A DNA stretch of 64,000 nt from Hofstenia miamia (Eukaryota > Xenacoelomorpha > Acoela): the NCBI GenBank assembly GCA_004352715.1, contig SCFE01000074.1, positions 470,716-534,715 of the forward strand. Direction: 5' to 3'. The notes under the pieces are model-generated. The model saw nothing but the letters and a program-made list of their open reading frames with translations. It did not search any database and was not told the origin of the DNA. Positions 48,701-59,595 of the stretch are shown here, piece by piece. The position numbers and the translations under genes were made by a program. The number at the start of each line of letters is the position of its first letter. Within the stretch, counting starts at the first letter, position 1.

Positions 48701-49515
48701 AACAAATTGAAAAAATTGCATAATTATCAAATTGAAGGGATAATTTCAAAATAGAATTCTACGAAAGTTTGGTTTACTGCGAGAATCGAAATAAAAAATA
48801 AAAATACTACACTTTGAGACAAAATTCTTAAATAAATGAAACGCAAAATACAAATATAACAAACAAGTATACCTATTTGCGCTAAAAGCCTAATTTTCTG
48901 CCTTTAGTTTGCAAATGACGTGATTGAAGAACACCACCTCTGAACTAGAAAATACAACACCAAACCTTAACTTACCTAATTATAGTGAGTGAAGTTAGTA
49001 ACATGCACAACATGCATAATCATTTTGAAAAAACTTTTCACTACTTAAAAAAGAACTTTGCTTATTGGTTGGGAAAAAGTACAAAACTTCATTTTCAGGG
49101 CAGAAAATGAGTTTCGGCTTACTTGGTGATTCGGATTCTTAACTACAACTACAATAGATTTGCCAAAAAATTCTAATCATTAGTAGGACTTATTGTCTAG
49201 TCATACCCTTAATACAGTTTTGTGTTGTGCATAGTGAAAATATTGGAAACATACTGAGAAGATTGTGTTAATTTCGTGTTTATTATAGTTGACACAAAAT
49301 CTTCAACGAATTTTAAGAGTCCTGTTAACTAAATTTTCCATTATGTTAAATCACTAAAAGAATTTAATAACTACTGTGATTACAGCCAAACTATAAATTA
49401 TATCTGATAATAATATTACTAGTACTAAAATCAAAATTTTCTTCACAATAATTTAATACCTGAACTTTTAAAAATTCAGAAATTCTACACACTAAATTAA
49501 CGAGAAAAAACTTAC
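44973..49515. other. Long copy A intron, mostly unannotated
   Basis: It holds AT-rich sequence, (TA)n and AATATATTTAA-type tracts (about 45640-46015), and one possible transposon end CAGGGCCGGTCTTAGC at 46465 whose partner I could not find. No exon or RNA gene is recognised. Confidence 0.5.
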
Positions 49516-49668
49516 TACAACATCATAAATATAGGATTTTTCATTAAAGAAATCACTGCCAGGTGAAACTTGAGAATGGGTTATGTTTGTAGAATTTGCG
49601 GTTTTGAGAACAAATCGATGACGAGCACTCTCATAAATTAAAGCGGCTTTTTCAAGAGATTTACAATC
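49516..49668 (-). CDS. Copy A first visible exon: HELZ N-terminal region
   Basis: After TTTTTTAG the 153-nt exon reads DCKSLEKAALIYESARHRF, then TANSTNITHSQVSPG and YIYDVV, ending GTA|GTAAGT in phase 0, and joins to VEFTSNASYG. HELZ has a matching LYRVALLYDAHRPHF...Y.V.F. It starts with a splice acceptor, so at least one exon must precede it. None is recognised before copy B ends at 51930. Confidence 0.82.
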
Positions 49669-49719
49669 CTAAAAAATTACCTATTATACTTAGAATATTT
49701 GTTAAAACACAGCTGCTAA

Positions 49720-49722
<3 letters not shown>

Positions 49723-49793
<71 letters not shown>
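49723..49793. repeat. (TA)n microsatellite
   Basis: About 70 bases of TA dinucleotides with one ACA interruption, directly upstream of the copy A exon. It is resolved here, unlike the similar tracts that became gaps. Confidence 0.95.
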
Positions 49794-49799
<6 letters not shown>

Positions 49800-49949
49800 T
49801 AAACATTGAAGCTCTTTTTATTCAAAGTGTTTTGAACGCAATTGCATAATGGGTGATGAGTGTTTTTAATATTAAATAAAATATAGAATATATTGTTTTC
49901 TAAAAAAATTAAATTGCTTAAGTAAGTTCATAGCCTGTGAACGTCGCCA

Positions 49950-50800
49950 AGGGCTTATTGTGACTGGCTGAAAGAGAATTTGCGTTGGATGTCAGTGACA
50001 TTAGTTCGAATGCAGTTGGGATCAAGGACTTCCAGTGTTTGGATTTGTAAAAGAATGTTGATTGCGATTCTTTCTTTGGTGATTATCTGTTGCAATGGTA
50101 AATTTCTATTGACTAGAATGTCAATAAATATGAGTAATGCTGCTTTTAGGTGTCACCAATGTATGCTGCAAAGTGGTTTGCTGGATGATATGGAAGTGTT
50201 CCAAGTAAATTCTAGGTCCAGGACGTTATCAGGTATTGTTTCATTACTATCTTCTATATAGATGAATGTGACTGTGATGTTAATCGTTTTAGCAGTAACT
50301 AGGATTTGGTTCATGCATTGGACCATTTTTATATCATTTTTGTCGATTGATTTTAGGAAGTAGACGATTAATAGGTTTTTCTAATCAATGTTAACTGTAG
50401 AGATTTTTTTGCACGTTTTTAGTTTTTAACAAATTTGTATATTTTTCTGAGAGCAATAATGTCTAAACGTAATATGAGTGGCACCGCGGAGATGTTTTCT
50501 GCTGAGCTCTTCTTTCATCCATTTTTGTAGAAAATTGATGTGCTTATTTTCAGACGTTTTCACCATCAATTGTAGTAGGTAAAGCTAAGTGGTTGATTCT
50601 GTTTTCAGATATACTTAGTAAGTCCAATATAAGTTCCTGTGTATTCATGAAAAGTTTGTTTGAGGTTAGATAGCATATGCATCTAGTAGGGGTGAAGTAA
50701 TTCACTTTTGGAGATAGACATTTTATTCAAGTGTTTCTGGTAGCTAGACGCGTTTCATCTTCTAAAGGCAAAGATATAATGTTAATATGTCATTCATTAT
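49950..50800 (-). pseudogene. Possible third-ORF remnant of the Ty3/gypsy element
   Basis: Downstream of the integrase remnant in its reading direction there are broken minus-strand frames (for example ILVNRNLPLQQIITKERIAI near 50060-50120). Their position after the integrase is where some gypsy-type elements carry an extra ORF. The sequence is too decayed to name. This is an inference from position and a faint pattern. Confidence 0.25.
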
Positions 50801-50902
50801 TGATAATATGTTGTTTAACTGCATGACTGGGCTGTGTACGCATTGGCAATTTAATTTGTTTTGCTTTCAATTTTTTATAATTGTGTTGTCATCAATTTTA
50901 TC

Positions 50903-51480
50903 CTATGTTTCCACATTATCATTGTTCGTGAGTGTGAAATTCTTCATGTTGACAATTCTAGCTTCTTCAATGTTTTTGGCAGTACATTTAAGATTTTGAA
51001 AGTTAGTTATTTTTCCATTACTTAATAGATAGCTGTTGTGAGGCAGCACATTTTTGATTTTGAAAGGCCTGAACAAATTTGTTGCCAATTTTCTAAGTTG
51101 TTTTGCAGTTGTGATAATGCCAGTTTGGAATTGATAGAAATGATCAACAACTTTGTGTGGTTCACTATACATAGATTTGTTGTAATATCATTGTTGTTGG
51201 GTGGCATTTTTTTCAGTATTGACATAAATGATTTCATGGATGAGGCTGAGCTTTTCTAGTAGTTGTTTACAGTATTCTTGATCAATAGGTCCAGTATAGT
51301 TTCTAAATAGCATTCCAATTGGAGTGGGTGCTTCATGGCCGCATAGAGCTTTATACAGTGTCATTTTTGTTGTAGCGTAGGTGGAAGTATTATAAAAATA
51401 CTCGATCATGAGTACATCTCTGCAGTCGTTTCCTCCAATATTAATTTTTGTAGCACGCATGAGTTTGATGAGAGTGCGGT
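50903..51480 (-). pseudogene. Ty3/gypsy-type integrase C-terminal remnant
   Basis: In the minus direction the frame reads RTLIKLMRATKI, EYFYNTSTYATTKMTLYKAL and CGHEAPTPI, which is the end of a gypsy integrase core (Y-N-T-S..T...P...L.GR....P). After a stop it continues HKVVDHFYQFQTG and KLATNLFRPFKIKNVLPHNS, the C-terminal GPF/Y-type module. The upstream catalytic part is absent. It lies in the 2.3-kb space between helicase copies B and A. Confidence 0.78.
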
Positions 51481-51509
51481 TTAGCTATTCAACTAGTGAT
51501 GTACGAGCC

Positions 51510-51615
51510 ACCGATTTTATCGGCCTGGGCCCGCCCGCTGTTAAAAACTGAGCCCCTCCATGGCCCACCCGTTAAGCTCTCAGCCCGTCCGTTAAAGTTT
51601 TAGCCCGCCCGAGCG
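51510..51615. other. GC-rich patch with GCCCGCCCG words
   Basis: Words such as GGGCCCGCCCGCTG and AGCCCGCCCGAGCG recall the GC patch at 729-775 (GGCGGGCGGCCCGGG). They may be two copies of one degenerate repeat family, both near the 3' ends of the helicase genes. Confidence 0.4.
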
Positions 51616-51852
51616 TGATTTCATTATGTACCTATAAATTACTCCAGATCCAATAAAAACATTATTATCAGCTCTTCACTCAGCTGTTAAATTTACCTGT
51701 GGTAGTTTGAGATATTGTAAACAAAATTGTAAACAGAGATATTGCTTTTTGAGATATAGTAAACAGAATAGACTTACCATACTTTTAACTTTTATTCTCT
51801 ATGTGATTGGAAGAACCAAGGCTACAATATATATATATATATATATAAACCT

Positions 51853-51858
51853 TTTATT
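51853..51858 (-). promoter_or_regulatory. Candidate polyadenylation signal of copy B
   Basis: An AATAAA hexamer on the minus strand lies about 72 bases after the copy B stop codon. A second AATAAA is at 51796-51791. The position fits a short 3' UTR, but AT-rich sequence makes chance matches common. Confidence 0.45.
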
Positions 51859-51929
51859 TGCATTTGTGATATAAAAATATTTTCTTAAATATATTTTACA
51901 AATTTGTATAAAATTAGAAGTTTCAAAAG

Positions 51930-52039
51930 CTAATCATCAACAAGCTGTTCAAGGTCATCAATGGAGATAGAATTTGATTGTATAGTATTAAATTCTAAGC
52001 ATCTTTTAATGTAGGCTCGAAGAATACATTTGTTGTCAC
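51930..52039 (-). CDS. Copy B last exon: C-terminal tail and stop
   Basis: After TTTTAG the exon reads (G)DNKCILRAYIKRCLEFN, then SNSISIDDLEQLVDD and TAG. It is the counterpart of 2247-2365 in copy A (GDN.SILK..I..C....), three codons shorter. Its acceptor (GTTTTAG|GTGACAAC) is identical to that in copy A. Confidence 0.85.
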
Positions 52040-52063
52040 CTAAAACAAATAAAGAATAATGCA

Positions 52064-52095
<32 letters not shown>

Positions 52096-52291
52096 NNNNN
52101 NNNNNNNNNNNNNNNNNNNNNNNNNNNNNNNNNNNNNNNNNNNNNNNNNNNNNNNNNNNNNNNNNNNNNNNNNNNNNNNNNNNNNNNNNNNNNNNNNNNN
52201 NNNNNNNNNNNNNNNNNNNNNNNNNNNNNNNNNNNNNNNNNNNNNNNNNNNNNNNNNNNNNNNNNNNNNNNNNNNNNNNNNNNNNNNNNNN
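52096..52291. other. Assembly gap in a (TA)n microsatellite
   Basis: TA runs flank both sides. The gap lies just upstream of the last exon of copy B and probably hides no coding sequence. Confidence 0.9.
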
Positions 52292-52326
<35 letters not shown>

Positions 52327-52439
52327 GAATTTGACCAAAAACTTAAATTGCAACCAGCAAATATTCCAAAAGTATTCCATAGTGAATAGCTTCATAAAGT
52401 CCTTTGAGAAATTATTATTATTATCTCATTAATTATCAC

Positions 52440-53530
52440 ATTTAGCTTCACGCTAGTGCAGCTCTCAGCTCGGCAAACTTACCAGTTTCCAGGGATTCTG
52501 AAAGATTTCCTCCGGATTCTACATGTTCCTTGCAGTGTTGCCTTCTGTAAAACAACACTCCCCACTTTGGTAATCTTAATTTTTTCAAGTGCCTCATGCT
52601 TCTTGATTGCTTAACCTTATGATTTTCTATGACTCCCAGTCATTATTCCAGTCACTATGACTCCAGTCAAATTCCAATGTCTAGGTGCTTCTCCACACTG
52701 TTTGTCTTAACTGTTGTTCCTGTGCTGCCATTATCAGTGCTTCTGTTTCTCTTTAATTCTACCCTATTTAGGCACTTGTTGGTATTCCCTCCAGTATTCT
52801 GGATGCATTGCCTTCTGTCTATAACTTGTTCGTCTCTCTGATTTTCTACTCTGATATGCCTTCTTTCTCTCACCTTCTGTTATTACCTTTCTTAACTCCA
52901 TACTGGCCTTCAGTAGTAATCCCTTAGTTTGCTTTGCAACATTTCTTTAGTTCTAATGTTTCTGCTTCTACAGTTTCCTCCAAATTTAGCAGTATTTCCC
53001 TACTTCGAGACTTGCCATGCATAGTCTTTTAAAATCTTCATTTAAGTTTTATGCTTTCTCTGCTGCTACTAACTACAAGGTATCCCTGCCTAGCTACCCT
53101 ATTTCATTCTTATTCCATCTAACTATTCCCACCGAATATCTCAAGACTCGTAATGCTAACCTTTGTAGTACCTTCCTTACATTTCTGTTGTATTCTTTCC
53201 TTACTCTTGTCTTCATTTTCATGTGAGCGTGAGTTTTTATGTCTCTCTCTCTCTCATCCTTAAGTACTTGTACCCTTTCTTGACCTCCCGAATCTTATTT
53301 CCACAAGTAATTCTCAAGCCGCCACCCTCTATACACTGGCTTATGATCATTGTCAATATTGCACATTTTTGTAATTCAAACTCCAAATCAAACTCTCGAA
53401 TTGCCTCTCCAATGCCTGGTATAACATTATGCGGAATACAGTAAACTGCGACAGAGAGGCTAGCAATACGTGTTTAAAGTAGGTAGGATAAAATAAAGAA
53501 ATCGAAGCACTGATAATGGCAGCACCACAG
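52440..53530. other. Pyrimidine-rich stretch with an imperfect inverted repeat
   Basis: The plus strand is strikingly rich in C and T between about 52440 and 53440, unlike the flanks. A segment of about 45 bases at 52723-52770 is repeated in inverse at 53480-53525 (shared core AGCACTGATAATGGCAGCA). Read on the minus strand the stretch is purine-rich like the sense strand of many retroelements. I recognise no protein family. A transposon of unknown type is likely. Confidence 0.4.
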
Positions 53531-53941
53531 CAAGTAATCAGTACAAACGAAAATAGTAATAATTGTAATTTGAACTCTGTGGAAAAGTGCGTATAGCAAG
53601 CTATAATAATTATTTCTTCTTTATAAAGTCTCTGAACTATCTTATATAGACAATCAGCAATTGCTGAGAAAGCATTGATCCTAATAATTCTGACTACTTA
53701 TATTAATATATAAATGGAATTTTTCACCTAGACTACGGTTTGTAGTATTTTTTTAGAATGACCTAGAATGTAGAATATATATTTTCAAATTTTACATCAA
53801 TGCAAAAAAAATTTAAAGTGCGATTTTTTAAATTGCTCACATTAAAATTTGGATTAGATTTATTAACTCTAAGCCTAAGAGTTTTAATTTTTTAAATCAC
53901 TGGCTAGTACAATTTTTATGTCACTACGCGTTTTATCCCAA

Positions 53942-54256
53942 CTAAAATTGGTGCAAAATCGAAATCTTCAAAATTAAATTAGATAGCATGCATACATGTG
54001 TACATAGTACATGTATGTGCATACACACAGTTATTGATGTCAATAGTTTCATTGAGCTTAATAGCAAAATGATTTCTGAAACAACTTCCTTGAAAACATC
54101 CTCTGATATGTCTTCATTACTCCTGCTAACAACATTATTTGACAAGCAGAGGAGCTTGAGCATTGTCGATTCAAATTCTCCAATAAGGTTTGAAGGAATG
54201 TTCATACAACTTGGTAAAAATATTTTCCATGTTGTATGGTTTCTTGGCAATTGCAA
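53942..54256 (-). other. Intronic ORF of 104 codons, family unknown
   Basis: The minus-strand frame reads QLPRNHTTWKIFLPSCMNIP, then GEFESTMLKLLCLSN and SNEDISEDVFKEVVSEI before turning hydrophobic. Composition up to residue 70 looks coding. It lies in the last long intron of copy B and is not needed to join the exons. An overlapping plus-strand frame is taken as its shadow. Confidence 0.35.
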
Positions 54257-54817
54257 TTTTCTTGTAACTTCATAAGAAAATATGACTCCAGCAATATTAT
54301 ATTGAATTATCCAGCCGAGATTTATTGAAATTTTCTGCTTTCTATTTAAAAAATGTTATACTTATTGACAAAGGGTGAATGCTTTGTTTCTAGATGGCGC
54401 TTCAATTTCGGTGATTAAAACAAACTGACTGCTAGAACCTACCTACATTGAATATATTGTGGTTGATTTTTGATTTATATTCATCAGGGTAAATTTGAAT
54501 TGCAAATAATGATAATCACATTTCAATTTTTTGAGGGCATACTAATAAATACTTTCAACTAATATCTATTTTAAAATACTTATTAAATAAATACTACAAA
54601 GTAAAAACTTCAATAACAAATATTTCATATACAATTTCCATTTAGTGGAAAATCTAGTTTTCTACTATCTCTAAAATTAATAAACTGGATTTTTTCATAG
54701 TTAGCTATACAACTTCGCGTATATTCACTAAATAAAATAAAGATTTGAAAAAATTACTCATGAAAAGACAAATGAATAACAGAACAAGCAAACGAATTTT
54801 GTAGATTTGTTACTTAC

Positions 54818-55027
54818 CAAATTTAATCATAGCACGGGCATCTCCAACACAGATTATCAAAGAACGAGCACGAGAAAAAGCAGTGTTTAAAGTTCGGTTA
54901 TTGGAGAAAAATCCAAATTCCAATGCGCTCTCATTAAATCCTTGTTTGTTGTTCTCTTTTTTATATACAACGTCACAACTTTGATAAGTACGTACCATTG
55001 AAATGACAATTGCTCTGTATTCTTTAC
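54818..55027 (-). CDS. Copy B exon: helicase motifs V and VI
   Basis: After AATTAG the exon reads (G)KEYRAIVISMVRTYQSC, then FGFFSN..TLNTAFSRARSL and IICVGDARAMIKF(G), ending TTTG|GTAAGTAAC, a perfect donor. It carries the second half of motif V and all of motif VI. It is 210 nt like its copy A counterpart (10029-10238), and the two share the first 14 residues exactly. Confidence 0.9.
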
Positions 55028-55119
55028 CTAATTAGTTTAATGCTTAACTAATGGTATGACAGTATTCAAAAGAAAATAGATATGCTCGAAAAGTTGAATA
55101 AAAATAGACTTAATCGTAA

Positions 55120-55386
55120 GCTTATTGGCATTGTATCATTAGGGATGCAATCGACTTTGTCCAGAATTCCCATGCATTTGTCTTTAAGTCGGAAATCCTT
55201 GAATATGAACACATCCATATACAAATGTGCTCAACCTGTTATGGTGAAGATTTTGCTAAAATTAATCATGTGCCTGAAGTATGTGAAATAAATTATTGCA
55301 ATGAAACGTCCGAGTGTTTTAAAGAAATTCGAATCATCGCCATAACTAATGGTCAGATAATAATGCGGAATAAAGAAAGCTCTTAG
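55120..55386 (+). other. Cys-rich ORF of 88 codons inside a copy B intron/exon region, family unknown
   Basis: This plus-strand frame overlaps no helicase exon. It reads FVFKSEILEYEHIHIQMC, CSTCYGEDFAKINHVPEVC and YCNETSECFKEIRIIAIT, with seven cysteines in a pattern that could bind zinc. It has no ATG near its start, so it may be an exon or a transposon fragment. I do not recognise the family. Confidence 0.35.
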
Positions 55387-55643
55387 GAGCAGCAACTAAA
55401 TTGAAATGTTAGATTTTTGTAGGTAGACCAGCCAAGTTTCATTCAAAGTTAGAGGTCGTGGTGCAGTTTAAGAGTTTTTTTCATGAAACCACCCCAAATT
55501 GTAAAAAATACCTAGATTGTGTAGGGCTAAGACAATTAAATAGTTTGAAAAAACTATAAATATAACTGAGCTGCATATATTTTATTCTAATAGTGAACTA
55601 TATTTTAATAATTTAAAGTAAAATTATGCAAATTTGATTATAC

Positions 55644-55719
55644 CTTGGATATTTCTAACTAATTGACAATCTACATCTTTGAAGCCATTTTCATCCAAGA
55701 GCTTTCGAATTTTAGAACG
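55644..55719 (-). CDS. Copy B exon: helicase segment before motif V
   Basis: This 76-nt exon follows TTTTAG, reads RSKIRKLLDENGF and VDCQLVRNIQ(G), and ends CAAG|GTATAA. Same length and phases as 12633-12708 in copy A. It supplies the helix after VPYSKQ and the first half of motif V. Confidence 0.88.
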
Positions 55720-56890
55720 CTAAAATGCAATTATATAAACTAAAATAAATTTTTTAAGGTGATGCTTATGGAAAATACATGTTTAATATTTAGTTACAAT
55801 ATTATATTAAGGTACTCGATCTAGTATAAGAAATGAACTGCACAAACACATCAAAAGCAATGACATTCAAACAGTTATTGCGTGTTCTAATTACCAGAGA
55901 AATGAAATTAATAGCAAAAAATCAATAATTAAAAAGAGAAAAATAATATTTTGAGTTTTGCACAATCCTTTACCATTATATCATTATAATATTACAATTG
56001 TAACTAAAAACAAGTTTTTCAAAAATTGCAATAGTGGTGCATTGACATAGTAGGAAGCAATAGGAATTTATACACAATAATAGGCAGATAGTTCACTCCA
56101 TTACCTAAATTACATAACTAGGAATGTAAAATTACAATAAATGTAGAAACACCATTAAAATAACAGTGGTAAGGAGCGTTAACTTTTTGTACAGCAGTTA
56201 GTAACTCCATTCATCAAATAAAAATAAAATCTTGATAAGACATTCTGTTCGATGTTATGGCATTGAGAACACTATACTTGTATAACGGATGTTTACGACA
56301 TTAGAAATCGATTATGTCAATAAGAATAAAGTCCAACTCAAGTATTGTGCAAATCCAGTAATGCGTAAAAATCCGTTATTGCATACACATTGGGACTCGG
56401 TGGCATACTGAAAAAAATCGAAGCAGCTCTTTTCGTTCAAAACCGAAACCAAACCGAGAGAAAAAAATTCAAGCCGAATTTTCGAATTTTAACAGAAGCG
56501 TGGCCTAGAATGTTATTTCTATGAAACGATGTAGTATTCTTGGAGCAAACGCCAAAGTTGGAGTGTAATTGTGTTTACGTGCTTAATTTAGTCCTATGAA
56601 AATATACTTTTGGAAGGCATGTATCTCATTAATAACGTTTCACAATACTGATAGACAAACACTGAAAGCAAAGGTGGCATGCCTTCACAGGACATCTTTA
56701 TAAGATCTACAGCACAAAATACGTCATACAAGGTGTCAAAAATAAAACAATTCCAGGCGCCATCGATAAAAGGCTGTCATAGCAGCCAAAGGCTAAACAA
56801 CTAAATTTAAGTGACACATTGTGAGAATTTTGAATATTTTGTATTAGTTGAATACATGTAATGATTGTTTACAATGTTTTACTTCAAAAG
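55720..56890. other. Copy B intron, no gene recognised
   Basis: AT-rich sequence. I see no coding frame or terminal repeats before the hAT MITE. Confidence 0.45.
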
Positions 56891-57266
56891 CAGTGTTGGG
56901 AAAAAATCTGATTTAAATTTAAGAAATCAAAAAAATCGGATTTTTTTATTTAAATCGGATTTTTTTTATTTAAATCGGATTTTTTATCTAAATTTCAATT
57001 TTAGCCAGACAATCTTAAAAAGTAGTAAAGGTAGTAAATATTAGAAATCTTTTTGATTTTTGAAATACAATAATCTAATCAATTTTAAATAAACTGAAGA
57101 TAAAAAACATGCAAAACAATTCATTCCAATATCAGGGCAATGACATCAAACAAATAGAATACACTATTCTTCTCTTTTAGTGTACTTGATTTAAATCAAT
57201 AATAGAACTAATAATGTGCTTTGATTTAAATCTTGATGTTAATCTGAATTAAATCGACCAACACTG
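56891..57266. mobile_element. hAT-type MITE (376 bp)
   Basis: Left end CAGTGTTGGGAAAAAATCTG and right end, inverted, CAGTGTTGGTCGATTTAATT. The flanks TTCAAAAG (56883-56890) and CTCAAAAG (57267-57274) are an 8-bp target duplication with one change. Inside, TTTAAATCGGATTTTTT is repeated three times near 56930-56990. There is no coding frame. Confidence 0.85.
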
Positions 57267-57274
57267 CTCAAAAG

Positions 57275-59099
57275 TAAACAAAATATCAAAAAAAACTTAA
57301 AAATATGAGACTGGCTATAGCTGTATACATAGAAGAACACTTAATGCACTATATTCTGAATGTTAGATTGAAAATAGATTTACACTAAATAATAATTTTC
57401 TCCAAATTACAAAATTGTATTTGATTACTTGATTAACATTTCCATTTCTTTAAGAAACACTCAATATGCAGTGGTGGTAACACCGACATGGACGCTGTTA
57501 ACAGCTAACCAGAAATGCCGCAATATGAGTTCAATGTTATCAACAGCTTCATGAATATTTGAGAAGCTTGAAACATTAACCCAATATCCCACAGGACACT
57601 AAAAACGTTATTTTTCAAAAGATGGAATCAGTTTAAAACATTGCAGCTTGGTGCAATTAATAACTGTTTCTTTCAAATGCTAACACGTATGCCTGAAAAT
57701 TTGCCTCTGGAACTCTTTGGCAGTGTATTAGAAGTTGTGATGGGGCCAGAATTCTCCACAAACGATTGAGAGCTAGTAATATTGGTGAGAGACTTGCCTC
57801 TGTTTGTCTGTTACAACTTCGACCACGTTATGATCATTGCAGAAGTTGAATGTTAATAATACCTGGAAAAAGATCGACCTGTGGGTCGGGTCGGGTTTGG
57901 TCAACATACCTTCTCGGTGGGTTGGGTCAAGGCTGACAATCAAGGATTTACATTAAAGTGGACCTGAAAATAAAATTTTGGAAATATCCAGCGCTTACCT
58001 TCTAAATAGGTACCAAACAACTTAAAAACCATGCGCATGAAATATTTTAGCCTACAATTTATTTTTTAAGGTTGCACAAGAAAGTTGAAATTTTTCACTC
58101 TATGTGTACACAATGTAATGTTAAGTGAGACAAATTAAAGACTGTTGTAAGATTATTAAAATTACTGAACTATATATACAATTAAAAAATATCAACCAAA
58201 CAGTACAATGACTGTGCGGACGCCTTAAGAAAAGGTTGTTGGGAAACTTGTTTACAGTTGTACCAAGCCTAGTTAACCACATTAACTACATCACACAATA
58301 GAATAACATAATTGTCTCAATTTTTACATCGCTCAAGTAATATTATTTCATTTATATAAAAATTTCCATTGGACAACTTGGATATGTTTACCGCAATTAA
58401 CAGAATGAACTAAAATTGGAGTCAAAGATGTCATTCTGTCTGCTCAAATTTCAAATACGTTTAATTCAAGTAGATGTTTCATCGCACTTTACTTTTGAAC
58501 AAACGAGAAATTCTTAGGTTGGCGCATTTGATGTATTTTATCAAATTAAATAGTTGCAATTTGTAAGCTAGCAGAAGCACCCGTTCAATCTCCAAGAAGA
58601 AGTAAACACTCTCTAAATAAAGATTGTATGCGTGTATTTTCCCATCGTGATTTATTTTTAAGAAAGTGTTAGTGAGACTCTTCATAGTATCTTTCAGGAC
58701 TGCTGAGAGAAATAACTAGGCACAGAAATATAATAAGCCTATGCCATCACCTGAATGCTGAATGCCCATTGCAATCATGACATTTGCTAACTTTTTTAAT
58801 TCAATAAAATCAATCAAAATTTTTAACATAAAAGTATATTCATAGCTCACTAAGAATATAATTTGAATACCAACGAAATATTATTATTAGTTTGCCAATG
58901 ACGCTTTGGAATCCCCCCTTCTCCATAGTTCTGATGCGGTTAGCGAAGTTTTGGAATTTCGGAAAAAGTAGAAACTGAATTCAATATTTGAGGATTTAAT
59001 TCCATAAAAAGAAGATAAAGATCACATGAAAAAAGAGAAAGAAAATTTAAATCTGACAGTCTTAAATTATTTGATGCAGCACACAGTAATGTTTTCAAT
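57275..59099. other. Copy B intron, no gene recognised
   Basis: A G-rich segment at 57882-57930 (GTGGGTCGGGTCGGG and GGTGGGTTGGGTC) is unlike its surroundings and may be a degenerate repeat. A minus-strand frame at 58479-58685 has no family signature. Confidence 0.4.
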
Positions 59100-59556
59100 A
59101 TGACAGATATAGAAATAATAAACAATTTATATTACAAATACGGCCTGATCAACCAGGGTCAATTACAGGTGTTGACAAATCATTGTAGAAGCAAACGAGA
59201 TATTTCCAAGAGAAGGAAAGCAAAGAATGAGACAAATGAAAAGAAATTTGAAGAGAAGATCAATAATACTAAGACATTAACAACACCTATGAAGAATCTG
59301 ATGGCAATGATGAATATTTGCTTGTGATCTCAACACAAAAAGCAAATCTTTTATTAAGAAACGGCCTATGAATACTGTATGTAAAAATTTGGTAGTACCT
59401 ATATACAGAGCAAAAATAAGTGGAAGAAATGCAACATTTATATTAGCTGATTCCGATAATAGTCTTGAGTATAGCTTAGATTACCTTGCCATTAATCACA
59501 CATTGATCACCAGTGCTAGAAAAAAGATTGAGAAAAACAGCATTGTTTGTGTTTGA
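59100..59556 (+). other. Two adjoining ORFs of unknown family, possibly one broken frame
   Basis: The first frame (59100-59327) is highly charged (SKRDISKRRKAKNETNEKKF). The second (59368-59556) reads VPIYRAKISGRNATFILADS and LDYLAINHTLITSARKKI. The second has a patterned look (R-N-A-x-F-I-L-A) that may belong to a transposon-encoded or virus-like repeat protein, but I cannot name it. Confidence 0.35.
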
Positions 59557-59595
59557 TAATATCCTGACTTGTCTTATCTCAATAAACAATAAAAA

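Larger units (their letters stand above)
2247..49668 (-). pseudogene. HELZ-like SF1 RNA helicase, copy A (gene span; at least two damaged exons)
   Basis: This is the span of twelve minus-strand exons that together read as a HELZ-type, UPF1-like superfamily-1 helicase. Seen in the sequence: consensus GT/AG junctions, compatible phases at nearly every junction, and helicase motifs in the right order (DEAA, GDTLQ, NYR, VPYSEQ, QGKEYR, SRAR). Known of the family: these are ATP-driven RNA helicases of the HELZ/MOV10/UPF1 group acting in mRNA decay and control of gene expression. Odd points: one exon has a 4-nt loss relative to the tandem paralogue, one exon cannot be read in a single frame, the P-loop exon is not visible, and no N-terminal CCCH/TPR exons are found upstream. 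Most exons are intact, so the damage is recent, allelic, or an assembly artefact. Introns are large (up to about 8.7 kb) and packed with transposons. Confidence 0.72.

Noticed and set aside
49980-50261. Plus-strand 93-codon frame
   Set aside because: It lies opposite the gypsy remnant and is better explained as its shadow.
53017-53444. Plus-strand frames in the pyrimidine-rich stretch
   Set aside because: Open frames arise easily in C/T-rich DNA (Leu, Ser, Phe, Pro only). No domain pattern is visible.
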